Source: Odobenus rosmarus divergens
Taxonomy: Eukaryota > Chordata > Mammalia > Carnivora > Odobenidae
Direction: 5' to 3'
Length of the DNA: 64,000 nucleotides
NCBI RefSeq assembly: GCF_000321225.1
Contig: NW_004450276.1
Location: forward strand, 3,197,048 to 3,261,047
Part shown: positions 41,840-55,305 of the stretch, one piece after another
How the letters are laid out: each line of letters opens with the position of its first letter
Numbering within the stretch: the first letter of the stretch is position 1
Translations under genes and position numbers: made by a program
The notes under the pieces: model-generated
What the model was told of the DNA's origin: nothing
Database searches by the model: none
What the model saw: only the letters and a program-made list of their open reading frames with translations

Positions 41840-42560
41840 ATGGTGGCCCCGAACATGGGCTCTGGAGTCTGGGGTTCAAGCCAGGTGTATAATCATGGGG
41901 AAGTTGCTTAATCCCTCTGCACTTGTTTCTTCTGTTAAATAGGAGGTGAGAGTCATTGTTGGGGTGTTAGGGGCCCCCTAATAACTAATGTACCTCCTTG
42001 GTCCTCATCTCTGAGCCAGTTAAGTTAAATATAGAAGTCAAACAGCAAAATATTTTAGAGAGGATGCTTTTAGAATCTGCCGCCATATGTTTAAATAACA
42101 CTTCACCTCAGAATAAACAGATTCACCCAGAGAACAATGAACTGTGCCAGAGAAATCCAGGACTCACACGTTGGGGGAAACCTATGACTCTTAGCCAGAG
42201 CTAACATCAGAGTGTATGCGTCAAAGAGTGGGAGTTGAAGGAGAGACAGCATAAGTTTAGCACACCCAGCTTATTCTTCTAACATCACTAATCGGTTAAA
42301 TCCTCCTGTCCACGGGAGAGAGTAAGAGGTCGGTAATAGCAGTGTTACCTCAAGTTCCTGCCCATGGGAGTAGAAGGAATAGGGAATAAATATGGACTCC
42401 TTTCAGTATTCTCTTCTTTCTAGAACTGTTGTGAGGATTGAATGATTTATATATGTAAAACACATAGAAGATATTCTGGCATAAAGTAAACAAAGTTAGC
42501 TCTTATTACTGCCGTGATTATCAATTGGACATTGTCTGGGAATAGTAGACACTCAGTAAA
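41840..42560 (+). mobile_element. MIR SINE interrupted by an unclassified insert
   Basis: The MIR 5' part (41850-41962, 'gggctctggagtctggggttcaagcc') and 3' part (42420-42560, 'ctgttgtgaggattgaatgatttatat') are collinear. About 455 bases of unrelated sequence sit between them. Confidence 0.7.
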
Positions 42561-42984
42561 TATTAGTATTCTTTATTTTGAAAAGGAGTTTCCTCTTGAC
42601 CAGAACTCTAGGCTCAGTGATTAGAAGCTCCTTCATTCTGTGAAGGTCTCTAAACTCCCTGATTCTCATGGATCACATTTATGACTACACTCCTGTACCT
42701 AATGGACAAAAATACTGTGAATCTAGTAACTCTTAATAGGAAAGAAGTAAAGGCCAGTCATGGAATCACGTAAGTGCCAATCTCCATTACATGTGACAGG
42801 ACAAACAAAATCAGAACAGTTCTGATCCCTTGCTTCATTTATTTATATTCTGTATAACATTATTTTCATTAGGTTTGCTTTTAGTTAGAATGAAACTTAA
42901 AGATCTTCGAGAGTCCATTGTTAATTCAGATTATTGGAAATTAAACATAATGTCCTTCTCCACACAAAAACCTGCATGTGAATA

Positions 42985-43740
42985 ATGATTCATGATTTCC
43001 TTATTATTGCCCAAACTTAGAAGCATCCCAAGATGTTCTTCAGTAGGTGAATGGGTAAATAACCTGTGGTACATCCAGACAATGGAATATCTGGTGCTAA
43101 AAAGAAATGAGCTATCAAGTCATGAAAAGACATGGGGGAACCTCAGGTGGATATTACTAAGTGGAAGCAGCCAACCTGAAAAGGCTACTTCCTCTCTGAG
43201 TCCAGCTGTCTGGCATTCTGGAAAAGGCAAAACTAGGGAGACAATAAAAAGATCAGTGGTTGCCAAGGGTTGGGGGGTACAGGGAGAGAGGAGGGATGAA
43301 TAGATAGAGCAGAGAGGATTTTTAGGGCAGTGAAAATACTCTGTATAATACTATGATGATGGATAAATGTTATACATTGCTCCAAGCCCACAGAATGTAC
43401 AACATCAAGAATGGACCAAAATGTAGACAGTGGACTTTGGGTGATTACGAGGTTCATCATTTGTAATACATGTCTCACTCTGGTGGGAGACTTTTTGTTT
43501 GTTTTTTGTTTTTCCAAGAGAGTGGGGGGTGGAGGGAGAGAGAATCCTAAGCAGCTTTCACACCCAGCGAGCAGCCTGATGCGAGGTTTGATCTCATGAC
43601 CCTGAGTTCATGACCTAAGCCGGAATCAAGAGTGAAATGCTCAACCAGCTGAGCCACCCAGACACCCTGGGAGATGTTGATAATGGGGAAGCTGTGTGTG
43701 AGTTGGGACAGAAGGTATTGAAGAAAACTACACCTTCTCA
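42985..43740 (+). mobile_element. Old LINE-1 3' end, split by a SINE
   Basis: 'aagcatcccaagatgttcttcagtaggtgaatgggtaaataacctgtgg' and 'gtggttgccaagggttgg' are the L1 ORF2 end and 3' UTR; 'agaatgtacaacatcaagaatgg' continues to the SINE at 43500 and resumes 'gggagatgttgataatgggg'. Confidence 0.8.
43500..43668 (-). mobile_element. CAN-SINE inside the old L1
   Basis: Reverse SINE ending gagccacccagacaccc; 'tgggaga' on both sides. Confidence 0.9.
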
Positions 43741-44399
43741 GTTTTGCAGTGAATGTAAAATTGCTCTAAAAGTCTTAATGAAAAACAAAACTAAACCACA
43801 ATGTATTCTTTTAGAACCAGTTATTTGAGAAATGTTTTGAGTTGAAACACATGCCATTCCTTTCTGGACCTGCAGGCACTCATTAACCTATCACCATTAT
43901 TGAAGAGATTCAGTGCAGCGTCCTTTTCTTTCCCCTTTAGCATTTCTTCCTTTGGGGTTCTGGTTTGTGTTTTGCTTTGCAGTGTGAAGTGAGCTTGCTT
44001 TTTATTATCTGGGGCATATTAACTAGTTTGTAGGGTGACCAGTGGTTTGATAGGATTTTATAATTGGGCAGCAGTGGATTTGTGATGTTTTTCTAAAGAA
44101 GCCCTGCTCTGCTGGGTCTTCGTTCCTGTCTGTGGTGTCTCAGCGCCATGTGTTGGCTTTCCTGTCTCCCCCATTGGGGCTCCTAATCCACCCCAATTAG
44201 CTTCAGCTTAATTGTGATAGCCTTTGAGGGGAGTGAATGGTTCTGGGTTCTTGCTACGTCTTATTTTGCCCCTGAGAAGTTTTTAGTCTCTGCCTCTGTC
44301 CCGCCTTAATACTTGGCTGTAGTATATTTGTTTTAGAAACTGCAGGTAAGTAAAAAAGAATAAGAATTCCCTCAGATTTTGTCATCAAGAAGCCCATTA

Positions 44400-44690
44400 T
44401 AGGTCCACAATCCCTAACCAACAATTTGGAAAATTAAAATTTGGAAAACAATAAGCTTTTGAAAAACCAATTTGGAGACAAAATTTAACCTCACCTGAAC
44501 CTGTGTGAGGTCTTTAGGCGGTTCATTTAGTGAGATGCTTGATTAGATAGTGCTGCCCCCAGTCTCCCTGAGGGTATCATGTAATATACACAGTGTTAGA
44601 TGAACATTCTCAACTCTGAACTAGTCAAATTTCAAGACCCAGCTGGCCCCAAAGACTTCGGGTAAGGAATTGCAGGCCTGTGTTCACATT
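44400..44690. mobile_element. Possible nonautonomous DNA transposon
   Basis: Ends form an imperfect inverted repeat: gtccacaatccctaacc at the left and 'ggtaaggaattgcaggcc' at the right. Interior 'aatttggaaaattaaaatttgg' is A/T-rich. Family not recognised. Confidence 0.45.
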
Positions 44691-46094
44691 CTGGTGTGAA
44701 TCAGTCCTGAATTTATGCAGACACACATATACATGATACATAAATACACTCAGTCACACATGGATATATACACACGGTAGTATTTAATACATTATTACTA
44801 CATATACGGTAAATATTTCAAACAAGTAGAAAATACAGAGGCAAATACCTTTGTACTCACACCTCAGAATGAACTGTTAGCGTTCTGTTTGCTTATAACC
44901 TTAAGACCTGTTTGCATATGAACATATAGCTTTTGTCCTCTTTGCACCCATTTCTATTCCTTTTCTTGTCCTCTGCTGGAAAAAAAAATGCAGATCTTAT
45001 GTTGGTTTTAACTTGATTTCTGTAAATGCATATTTAGAAACATGCAGCTATGAATGAGGATTCTAGCTAGCTGCAATTCTACTTCATTCTTTTAGGGACA
45101 ACAATTGCAAAAGATACTCTACCTATAAATAGTCAATCTAGCTTTTTAAAATATTCAAATATTTAAAGTTTACATTCTTGGGAATGGGCTTCTTTGGCAC
45201 TTTAGTAGACTGAATCATTTAAGGGTGACCTTAGTCATCACCTGACTGTCCTTCAATGTGACTAAATTCTGAACATATTTATACAGTGTAGTCCAGTCCA
45301 AACGCTGGAAAGGAGAAAGGCATCAACCCATATGACCTCTATGTCTTCTTCTAGCCATGAACTTCTTTTGCAGTGTTGTCCTTTTGATGTCTCTTGTAGA
45401 CATCACAACAGATACAAATCACTTTGAGTTTCTTAGGAAATAAACACCCTTAGGTAGGTAAGGCTTTTATTCTTCCTGGTAGAAAAGGATAAGGCTTACT
45501 CTTTATTCCATAAGAACAGCAAATTAGCACAATTTCAATAGTCTCTCCATTTCCTGTATGGTTTTTTATTGGAAGAATATAAGTCAAATAGTCAATAGTA
45601 TTCTTTTCAATCTGAAAAGAATAGTATTCTTTTCAGTCCAATGGCCCACCCATTGGATATGTTGAGTTTTTACAGAAATATACTCACTTCATTTATAATT
45701 TCTTTTCCCCCTAACTGCTGTTCTTAGTTTTAATATCTAAAGGTGGTTCTTTTTCTGAGTACTGTCCATTGATTTCCAGCTGATCTACTTTTTTCAGGTT
45801 TCCTATTAATACATAATTGTGTCATGTTTTAGGCTTCATTTTAAAATGACCCTTTTGTGAAATTTTCCACAATGATTGATAACATGTTCATTCTTTATCA
45901 AAGATATAAATCAATAACAATTTCCTGACATTATTTGAAGATTCAGTGAAGGGTAAGATTTATAATACAATAGTAAAAGCTGGTCTCTATAAAGTTACAG
46001 TGTCCTCAGCCTTCTTAATTTAGGACTGCATTGAATATTGTTACATGAGACAGCTCTGGTCTGCAGCATCTGCTAAAGACTAGTTATCTTTTTA
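44691..46094. other. Intron, nothing recognised
   Basis: Contains a short hairpin with direct repeat at 45595-45635; otherwise ordinary. Confidence 0.4.
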
Positions 46095-46305
46095 TTTTAT
46101 TCTAGCAATGCAGTATAGCCTAATCGTTGATGGCTTAGGTTACATATTTTTCTTATTAAATATATAATCTTCAACCAATTACTTCACCTCTGAAGCTTCT
46201 GTTTCTTTTGCTTTCACATGAGGATGAAAATAGCACCATCTTCACAGGATTAAAACAACTGAATGTGATTGGCATGCAGTAAGCTTTAAATAATGTTTGC
46301 GGTTG
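46095..46305 (+). mobile_element. MIR SINE, diverged
   Basis: 'tcaaccaattacttcacctctgaagcttctgtttc', 'cacaggattaaaacaactgaatg' and 'ggcatgcagtaagctttaaataatg' keep MIR order. Confidence 0.65.
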
Positions 46306-47943
46306 CTCTTATTATTGATAGCATCATTCAAAAATTACTATATTCCATTTTTTCCTATTATATTCCTCCTTTCTCCATTCTTAGATTCCTATTTTTTGTT
46401 CTTGTTATTCCTTTTTTAAAAAAACAAGATATCAAAGAGCCAAAATCTAAATATGCTAGTTGAGTATTTCTCTGGAAAGGCTTACTTTGGTTTTTCAGAT
46501 ATAAAAAGTAATCACTTGATTATAAGCTACATTTATAAGTTGTTTGGCTCCTGAAAGCAAAAACAGGGAATGATTTTGCTCTTTCAGGGAGTAATATAAT
46601 ATCACTGAATAAAATAAATATCAGCAAGATCCTGAAAAATAGTTTAAGAAGGGAGAGACCTCTGCATAGAACTTGGAATTTAAATTCTCAAATCTCCTTG
46701 AGAATCTTAAAAATGAGGTTTCACTTCTCCTTCATTTGTGGTTGAAATGCCCATGGTTGAAACATTTCTTCTGCGTGAACTCTTTCTCACTTACTGATTA
46801 TTAATGGGTCCTATATTTCCCAAAGGAAAACTGCCTTTGTTCACAAATCAAAAGACTGGCTTAGTTGAAACAAGCAATAAAAAACAGAAATAGCCAAGAT
46901 GATTTTGGAATCATCAGATGGTATTATTTACAGATATAAGATACATTTTTAAAAGAAGTGACTTTTTTTTTAAATTTGGAAGATTTTAATTCATGGTAGA
47001 ATTATAATTTTTCATTTTAGAGTTCTGAATTTAATTATATAGAAATAAGCAAGCAGAGGTGTAGATGACCTGGTATCATTTTTATTTGGCTTTGGAAGTA
47101 GTTTTATATTAACATTTTAATATGAATATCTGAAAGTCTTGTGGTTCCCTTCAACAAAATGATATAACCATATTTTACAGACCCTAGTTTCACAATTCTA
47201 TTTCAACTCCTGCCAGGGTCCCACCTCATCCATGTACCTCTTTAGAGACACAGAGAAGTGCCCCAAGCATTCTTTTTTCCCCACTTTTTTAAAAAGTTGT
47301 GCAGGGCTTCAAATATGGCATCAATAAAGGCTTGTCTAATGAGTCTGAAGAATTAAGCATCTGTATTTTAATTGACTTCAGTCTACAATAATTTCTAGTA
47401 ATGAATAAAAGGAAAAATCTTTTAAAATTAAAGCTGTCCAAAATAAATTATAATAATGGTGTTAAGCATAATATATTTTTCAATTACAGTGCCTATACTT
47501 TGTCAAAATCCTTCTTTAGAAACTGTTATTTTCTGCTTTATGTATGAAGGCCATATTCCTTAGTCGGCTAAGACTCTACAAAAATACCCAGTTCTAATAA
47601 GAATTTTAAAAATCATTACAATTATATACATCTCATCATAAAGTATCAAAAATTGCAGATAAGGCAATAGTCTGTCCTGACCTCCTTCGCCTCTTACTAT
47701 AGTCTTTATCTTGAGGTTAGCATAGACATTAGTTCATTTTTACTTCTGGACCCTATTCTGTTGATACATATGTATGTACCACTATATCTAGAAATCTAAA
47801 CCATTGTGTTTTTAGCCTAAGTAGTATCCTATAATAAACTTTTTTTTTTGTAATTTTTCACTCAGAAACACATATTGAGGTTCTTTCCGTATTAACACAT
47901 TGAGATATTATTTTTAACTGGCATGGTTACCCATGGTCTGTAT
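46306..47943. other. Intron, nothing recognised
   Basis: No confident repeat or exon. Confidence 0.4.
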
Positions 47944-47956
47944 AACCATTTATTTA

Positions 47957-48154
47957 TTTTTTTAAAGATTGTATTTATTTATTTGAGAGAGCGAGAATGA
48001 GAGAGATAGAGAGCACATGAGAGGGGGGAGGGTCAGAGGGAGAAGCAGACTCCCTGCTGAGCAGGGAGCCCGATGTGGGACTCGATCCCCGGACTCCAGG
48101 ATCATGACCTGAGCCGAAGGCAGTCGCTTAACCAACTGAGCCACCCAGGTGCCT
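47957..48154 (-). mobile_element. CAN-SINE with target-site duplication
   Basis: aaccatttattt on both sides. Confidence 0.95.
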
Positions 48155-50021
48155 TAACCATTTATTTTTTTGATTGGCATTTAAATTGTTTCCATTTATT
48201 TACTTATCAAAACCAACATTGAAGTAAACATTCCTGGATGGGCTTTCACATACATGCTGATGAGTGTCTCTCTAGCATAAATGCTAAGAAGTGGGCTTAA
48301 TTTTTGTAGTCTGTGCTATTTTTCTTTTTAACAGATAACATCAAATTGCCTTCCACTTGGGCTGCACCAATTCTTGCAATCAGTTTGTTCCATCTGTTAG
48401 TTAATTTATCATTCTGTTAAAATCCCATACTACTGGGTATGGGAGGAAAACATTTTCCCTGACCCTCTTATGGTTCCTGTCTGGGTCTGAATATTAAACT
48501 AACAATGTAGATTGAAGGAGAAAGCATACAAAATTATTTCATGTAAGTCTTACATGACACTGGAGCCTTAATAAGGACGTAAAGACCAGTTAATAAAGAA
48601 ACAGTTAATCCTAAGCCTTTTTATGCAAGGTTTGATGAAGAATGAACAGTCATGGAAAGATACAATGGGGCAAAGAGTACGAGCTAAGTGTAATCAACTG
48701 GGAGAAACCTAGCCAGGCGAAGATTCAGATTCCTCTGCTTGTGTGTCCTTTTGTCTTCCAAAATAAGGGTGCCCCTTTCCTCCAGTTATAGAGAGGACAC
48801 CTCTCACATGAGCAAAGATCAGATAGTCCATCCTGCACATGCCATTTCTTAAATTCCTCCAGCTTGAAATACTCATTATGCCAAGGTGTGCCATATTTTG
48901 GGGATAGCATGTCTCAAAACCCATCATCCTGTAGCACCCCAAGTGTTCTTGTCTATGTGTTGCTAAAGTGAGCATTTCACCCAAAGTGTTCTAAATATAC
49001 CATACACTTCCACATCTCCTTGCTTTTGCCTGTAATGTTACTAGATTCTCAAACAAAATCTGAGGTAGCAGTTATAACTGAGTAGCTATTATTAGGTAAT
49101 TAGTTATTGGTTGTTAGGTAGTTAGTATTTTTAGCAACTTTTTTCAAATTTTGTCTCACATTCTTGGCAGAAACAATGAAGTGTTTTTCTTCGATTCTCC
49201 TAGTATCTTATACGTATCTTTTTGTATAGCATTTGTGGTGTAGTTTAGTTGTTAATGCATCATAACAAGTAAATCGTAAGAACGTTGGGATCTGAGATCC
49301 TCTCTGTTAAGATCGAGATGCACCACCTACTATGTCCTGGACTGGTGGTCTTACTACACGTCTTTAAGACTCCAGACATAATTTCTCTCTCATTTTTTTC
49401 TAAGGTGGTAGATTAACAACATAATAATGTGATTAATGAGAAAGAAAACAAATTATATCAGTCATTATTCAGAGTGTTAGAATAAATTAAACTGAAATAG
49501 ATGCCTCCGAGTGCTTTAACTTATGAATATTATTAACCACTCTATGTGATTATTGACTCTCTGCTTTACCTCACTAAGTAGGTTTCTGTATATATACATA
49601 ATACATATTAGTATTTAAATATTCTGATATGAAAATGAATCATTGCCTCCAGCAGACCCATTACAAATGAATTCATATCTCAATTAAATTGAGTTGTAAA
49701 CCACACAGTTGATTACCCCAAAGAGCTCATTTTAAATGCATACAACTTTTAATGACTCCAATGGGAAGGCAACCCTTCAGAAGTAATGAATGTTTCAACT
49801 TTTAATTAAAACAAGGTTACCTAAGACATTAAGGTTACATAAGAAGCTGTCAAAGCCGCTATGACTTTATAAATTTAGAATTTGAATGTTCTGGTCAAAA
49901 CAGTTTTCTAAAATTAGATGGGAAGGTGGGGACAGATGCAAATGAGCTTCTCTACACAAAGATGTATGATTATAAGACATTTATGATATATTTCTGATAA
50001 TTTGTTTTTCTGTAATTATAG
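48155..50021. other. Intron upstream of exon (g), with an unclassified block
   Basis: 48460-49000 has the look of an old, repeat-like unit of about 500 bases, not named here. The rest is ordinary. Confidence 0.4.
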
Positions 50022-52100
<2,079 letters not shown>

Positions 52101-52241
52101 GAGAAGAGTATGTTTTATCCTCTCCATCTCTTAATTTTGAAGCTGGGTTTGTGTCATGTGAGGATGCAGGCTATATTTCATCCAGCAAATTCTGTGATTT
52201 TCCCTCTGACTGCCCAAATGGAACAGATGAAGCCAATTGTG
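52101..52241 (+). CDS. MALRD1: MALRD1 exon (h): degenerate LDLa-like module
   Basis: A 141-base exon, phase 1 on both sides, so it can be included or skipped without frame loss. Acceptor atttattGAAG, donor TGTG/GTGAGC. Two bases plus the G from exon (g) give Gly, then EEYVLSSPSLNFEAGFVSCE, DAGYISSSKFCDFPSDC and PNGTDEANC. The second half matches the calcium-binding lobe of LDLa (CD…DC…TDE…C). Cysteines 1 and 3, disulfide partners in the family, are missing; position 3 is Tyr in GYI. NGT is a sequon. It lies about 60 bases before a transposon stack. The exon call is strong from splice and frame fit; its use in mRNA is unknown. Confidence 0.8.
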
Positions 52242-53835
52242 GTGAGCCAGTACTTTAATCACTTAGTCCCTTTAGTACTTAGTTATTTGGCTAAGATTTA
52301 TGTGTGCAATGGTTCCCCCCCACACACATTAGCCACAGGGGATACATTCCAAGACCCCCAGTGGATGACTGAAACCACAGATAGTATCAAATCCAATGTA
52401 TGCTACGTTTTTTCCTATACATACATATCTATGATAAAGCTTAATTTATACATTAGGAATGGTAAGAGATTAATGACAATAATAGAACAATTATAACAGT
52501 GTACTGTAATAAAAGTTATGTGAATGTAGTCTCTCTCTCAAAATATCTCATTGTACTTACCCTTCTTGTGATGATGTGAGTTGATAAAATGCCTGCTTGA
52601 TGAGATGAAGTGAGGTGAACAGTTAGTCATTGTGACTTAGCGTTAGGGTACTATTGAACTTTTTAAAAAAATTTTAACTCCAGTATAGTTAACATGCAGT
52701 GTTATATTAGTTTCAGGTGTACAATATAGTGATTCAGCATTTGCATATAATACCCAGTGCTCATCGGGACAAATGCGCTCCTTAATCTCCATCACCTATC
52801 ATCACTTATTTCACTATTTCACCCATCCACCCCCCCTCCCCGAACCGTCAGTCTGTTCTCTATAGTTGAGTCTGTTTCTTGGCTTGTCTCTTTCTCTTTT
52901 TCCCTTTGCTCATTTGTTTTATTTCTTAAATTCCCCATATGAGTGAAATCATATGTTATTTGTCTTTCTCTGATTGAATTATTTTGCATAGCATTATACT
53001 CTCTAGCTTCACCCATGTTATTGCAAGTGGCAAGATTTCATTCTTTTTTATGGCTGAATAATATTCCATTGTATATCTGTACTACATCTTTATCCACTCA
53101 TCAATTGATGGATACTTGGGTTACTTCCATAGCTTGGCTATTTTAAATAATGCTGCCTTACACATATGTGTGCATATATCCCTTTATATTAGTGTTATTG
53201 TGTTCTTTGGGAAATACCCAGTAATGGGATTACTGGATCATAGGGTAGTTCTATTTTTAGCTTTTTTTAAAGAACCTCTACCCTGTTTTCAACAGTGGTC
53301 GCACCAGTTTGCATTCATACCAACAGTGCACAAAAGTTCCCTTTTCTCCACATCCTCACCAACATTTGTTTCCTGTGCTTTTGATTTTAGCTACTCTGAC
53401 AGATGTGAGGTGATACTTTGTAGTTTTGATTTGTACTTCCCTGATGATGAGAGATGTTGAGCATTTTTCATGTACCTGTTGGCCATCTGGATGTTGTCTT
53501 TGGAGAAATGTCTGTTCATGTCTTCTACCCATTTTTTAATTGGATTACTTTTTGTATGTGTGTCTGTTGAGTATAAATTCTTTATATATTTTGGATACTA
53601 ACCCTTTATTAGATATGTCATTTGCCAATATCTTCTCCCATTCAGTAGGTTGCACCAAAAATAGTAAGATACCAGGGAATAAACTTAACCAAACAGGTGA
53701 AAGACCTGTACTTTGAAAATGATAAAACATTGATGGAAGAAATGGAAGACCACACAAAGAAATGGAAGAATAAATACTGTTGAAATGTCTGTAGTACCCA
53801 AAGCAATCTGTAGATTTAATACAATCCCTATGAAA

Positions 53836-53885
53836 NNNNNNNNNNNNNNNNNNNNNNNNNNNNNNNNNNNNNNNNNNNNNNNNNN
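53836..53885. other. 50-base assembly gap (N)
   Basis: Exactly 50 N, a placeholder size. Repeated sequence on both sides points to a wrong join (see findings). Confidence 0.98.
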
Positions 53886-54571
53886 ACCTTGGGTAACTGA
53901 AACCACAGAGAGGGAAACTGCAGACACAGCTGGGGGGGGGACTACTGTACATATTTACTCTCTGAATGTAAAGTGCAGAGAATACTGTTGAAATGTCTGT
54001 AGTACCCAAAGCAATCTGTAGATTTAATACAATCCCTATGAAAATACCAACAGCATTTTCCACAGAACTAGAACAAAAATCCTAAAATTTAGATGGAACC
54101 ACAAAAGACCCCAAATAGTCATGGCAATTTTTAAAAAGAAAGCTGAAGGTATCATAATTCCGGACTTCAAGTTATATTACAAAGCTATAGTAATCAAAAC
54201 AGGATGGTACTGGCACAAAAATAGACACATAGATTAATGGAACAGAATAGAAAACCCAGAAATAAACCAATGATTATATGGTCAATTAATCTTCAATAAA
54301 AGAGGCAAGAATATCCAATGGGAAAAAGTCTCTTCAACAAAGGGGATTGGAAAAACTGGTCAGCTACATGCAAATGAGTGAAACTGGACCACTTTCTGAC
54401 ACTATACACAAAAATAAACTCAAAATGGATTAAAGACATAAATGTGATACCTGAAACCTTAAAAATTCTAGAAGAGAACACAGGTTCTCTGTCTCTGGCA
54501 TCAGCCAAAACAACATTTTTCTAGGTATGTCACCTGAGGCAAGGGAAATAAAAGCAAAAATAAAGTATTGG

Positions 54572-55100
54572 AGGAGGAGATGAACCACGAGAGACTGTGG
54601 ACTCTGAGAAACAAACTGAGGGTTCTAGAGGGGAGAAGCGTGGGGGGATGGGTTAGCCTGGTGATGGGTATTAAGGAGGGCACGTATTGAATGGAGCACT
54701 GGGTGTTATGCACAAACAATGAATCATGGAACACTACATCAAAAACTAATGTAATGTATGGTGATTAACATAATTAAAAAAGGTAAAAAACTAAAAAAAC
54801 AAGATAACAGGAAGGGAAGAATGAAGGGGAGTAAATCGTAGGGGGAGATGAGCCATGAGAGACAATGGACTCTGAAAAACAAGCTGAGGGTTCTAGAGGA
54901 GAGGGGCTTGGGGGGATGGGTTAGGCTGGTGATGGGTATTAAGGAGGGCACGTATTGAATGGAGCACTGGGTGTTATGCACAAACAATGAATCATGGAAC
55001 ACTACATCAAAAACTAATGATGTAATGTATGGTGATTAACATAACAATAAAAAACTAATGATGTAATGTATGGTTATTAACATAACATAATAAAATAAAA
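54572..55100 (+). mobile_element. Young LINE-1 3' UTR, partly tandem-duplicated
   Basis: 'gagatgaaccacgagagactgtggactctgag' to 'aatcatggaacactacatcaaaaactaatg' appears twice (54575-54780 and 54845-55040), and the last 40 bases a third time (55044-55095). It sits in the L1 ORF2 with taaagtattgg on both sides (ending 54571 and 55110). Confidence 0.85.
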
Positions 55101-55305
55101 AAAGTATTGGGACTACATGAAAATAAAAAGCTTCTGCACAGCGAAGGAAACAATCAACAAAACTAAAAGGCAGCCTACTATTGACCTTTTGACCATCCAT
55201 CAGAAAAAGGATCATCTGCTTCCTGCAGTGCGATTGACCTTGGGTAACTGAAACCACAGAGAGGGAAACTGCAGACACAGCTGGGGGGGGGGACTACTGT
55301 ACATA

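Larger units (their letters stand above)
52663..55176 (-). mobile_element. LINE-1 with 5' inversion, inside MER2
   Basis: 52663-53648 is antisense L1 3' UTR and ORF2 end ('tatgagtgaaatcatatgtt', 'taatattccattgtatatct', up to 'cccattcagtaggttg'). From about 53650 the ORF2 reads on the + strand ('aaaatagtaagataccaggg' … 'aaactaaaaggcagcctact'). The two arms meet at the same ORF2 point (cctactgaatg), which is the mark of twin priming. Flanks actattgaactttt (near 52652) and actattgacctttt (near 55177) are the target duplication. Confidence 0.85.
52300..55305. mobile_element. MER2/Tigger-type DNA transposon, split by L1
   Basis: Left part 52300-52660 has 'acattccaagacccccagtggatgactgaaacc', 'aacaattataacagtgtactgtaataaaagttatgtgaatg' and 'gatgagatgaagtgaggtgaacag'. 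Right part 55177-55305 has 'ggatcatctgcttcctgcagtgcgattgaccttgggtaactgaaaccac' and ends ggggggactactgtaca, which inverts the left end (tgtgcaatggttcccccc). The two halves join at 'actattga', the point of the L1 insertion. Confidence 0.82.

Noticed and set aside
53545..54063. Frames crossing the N gap
   Set aside because: They are artefacts of L1 ORF2 fragments joined across unknown bases.
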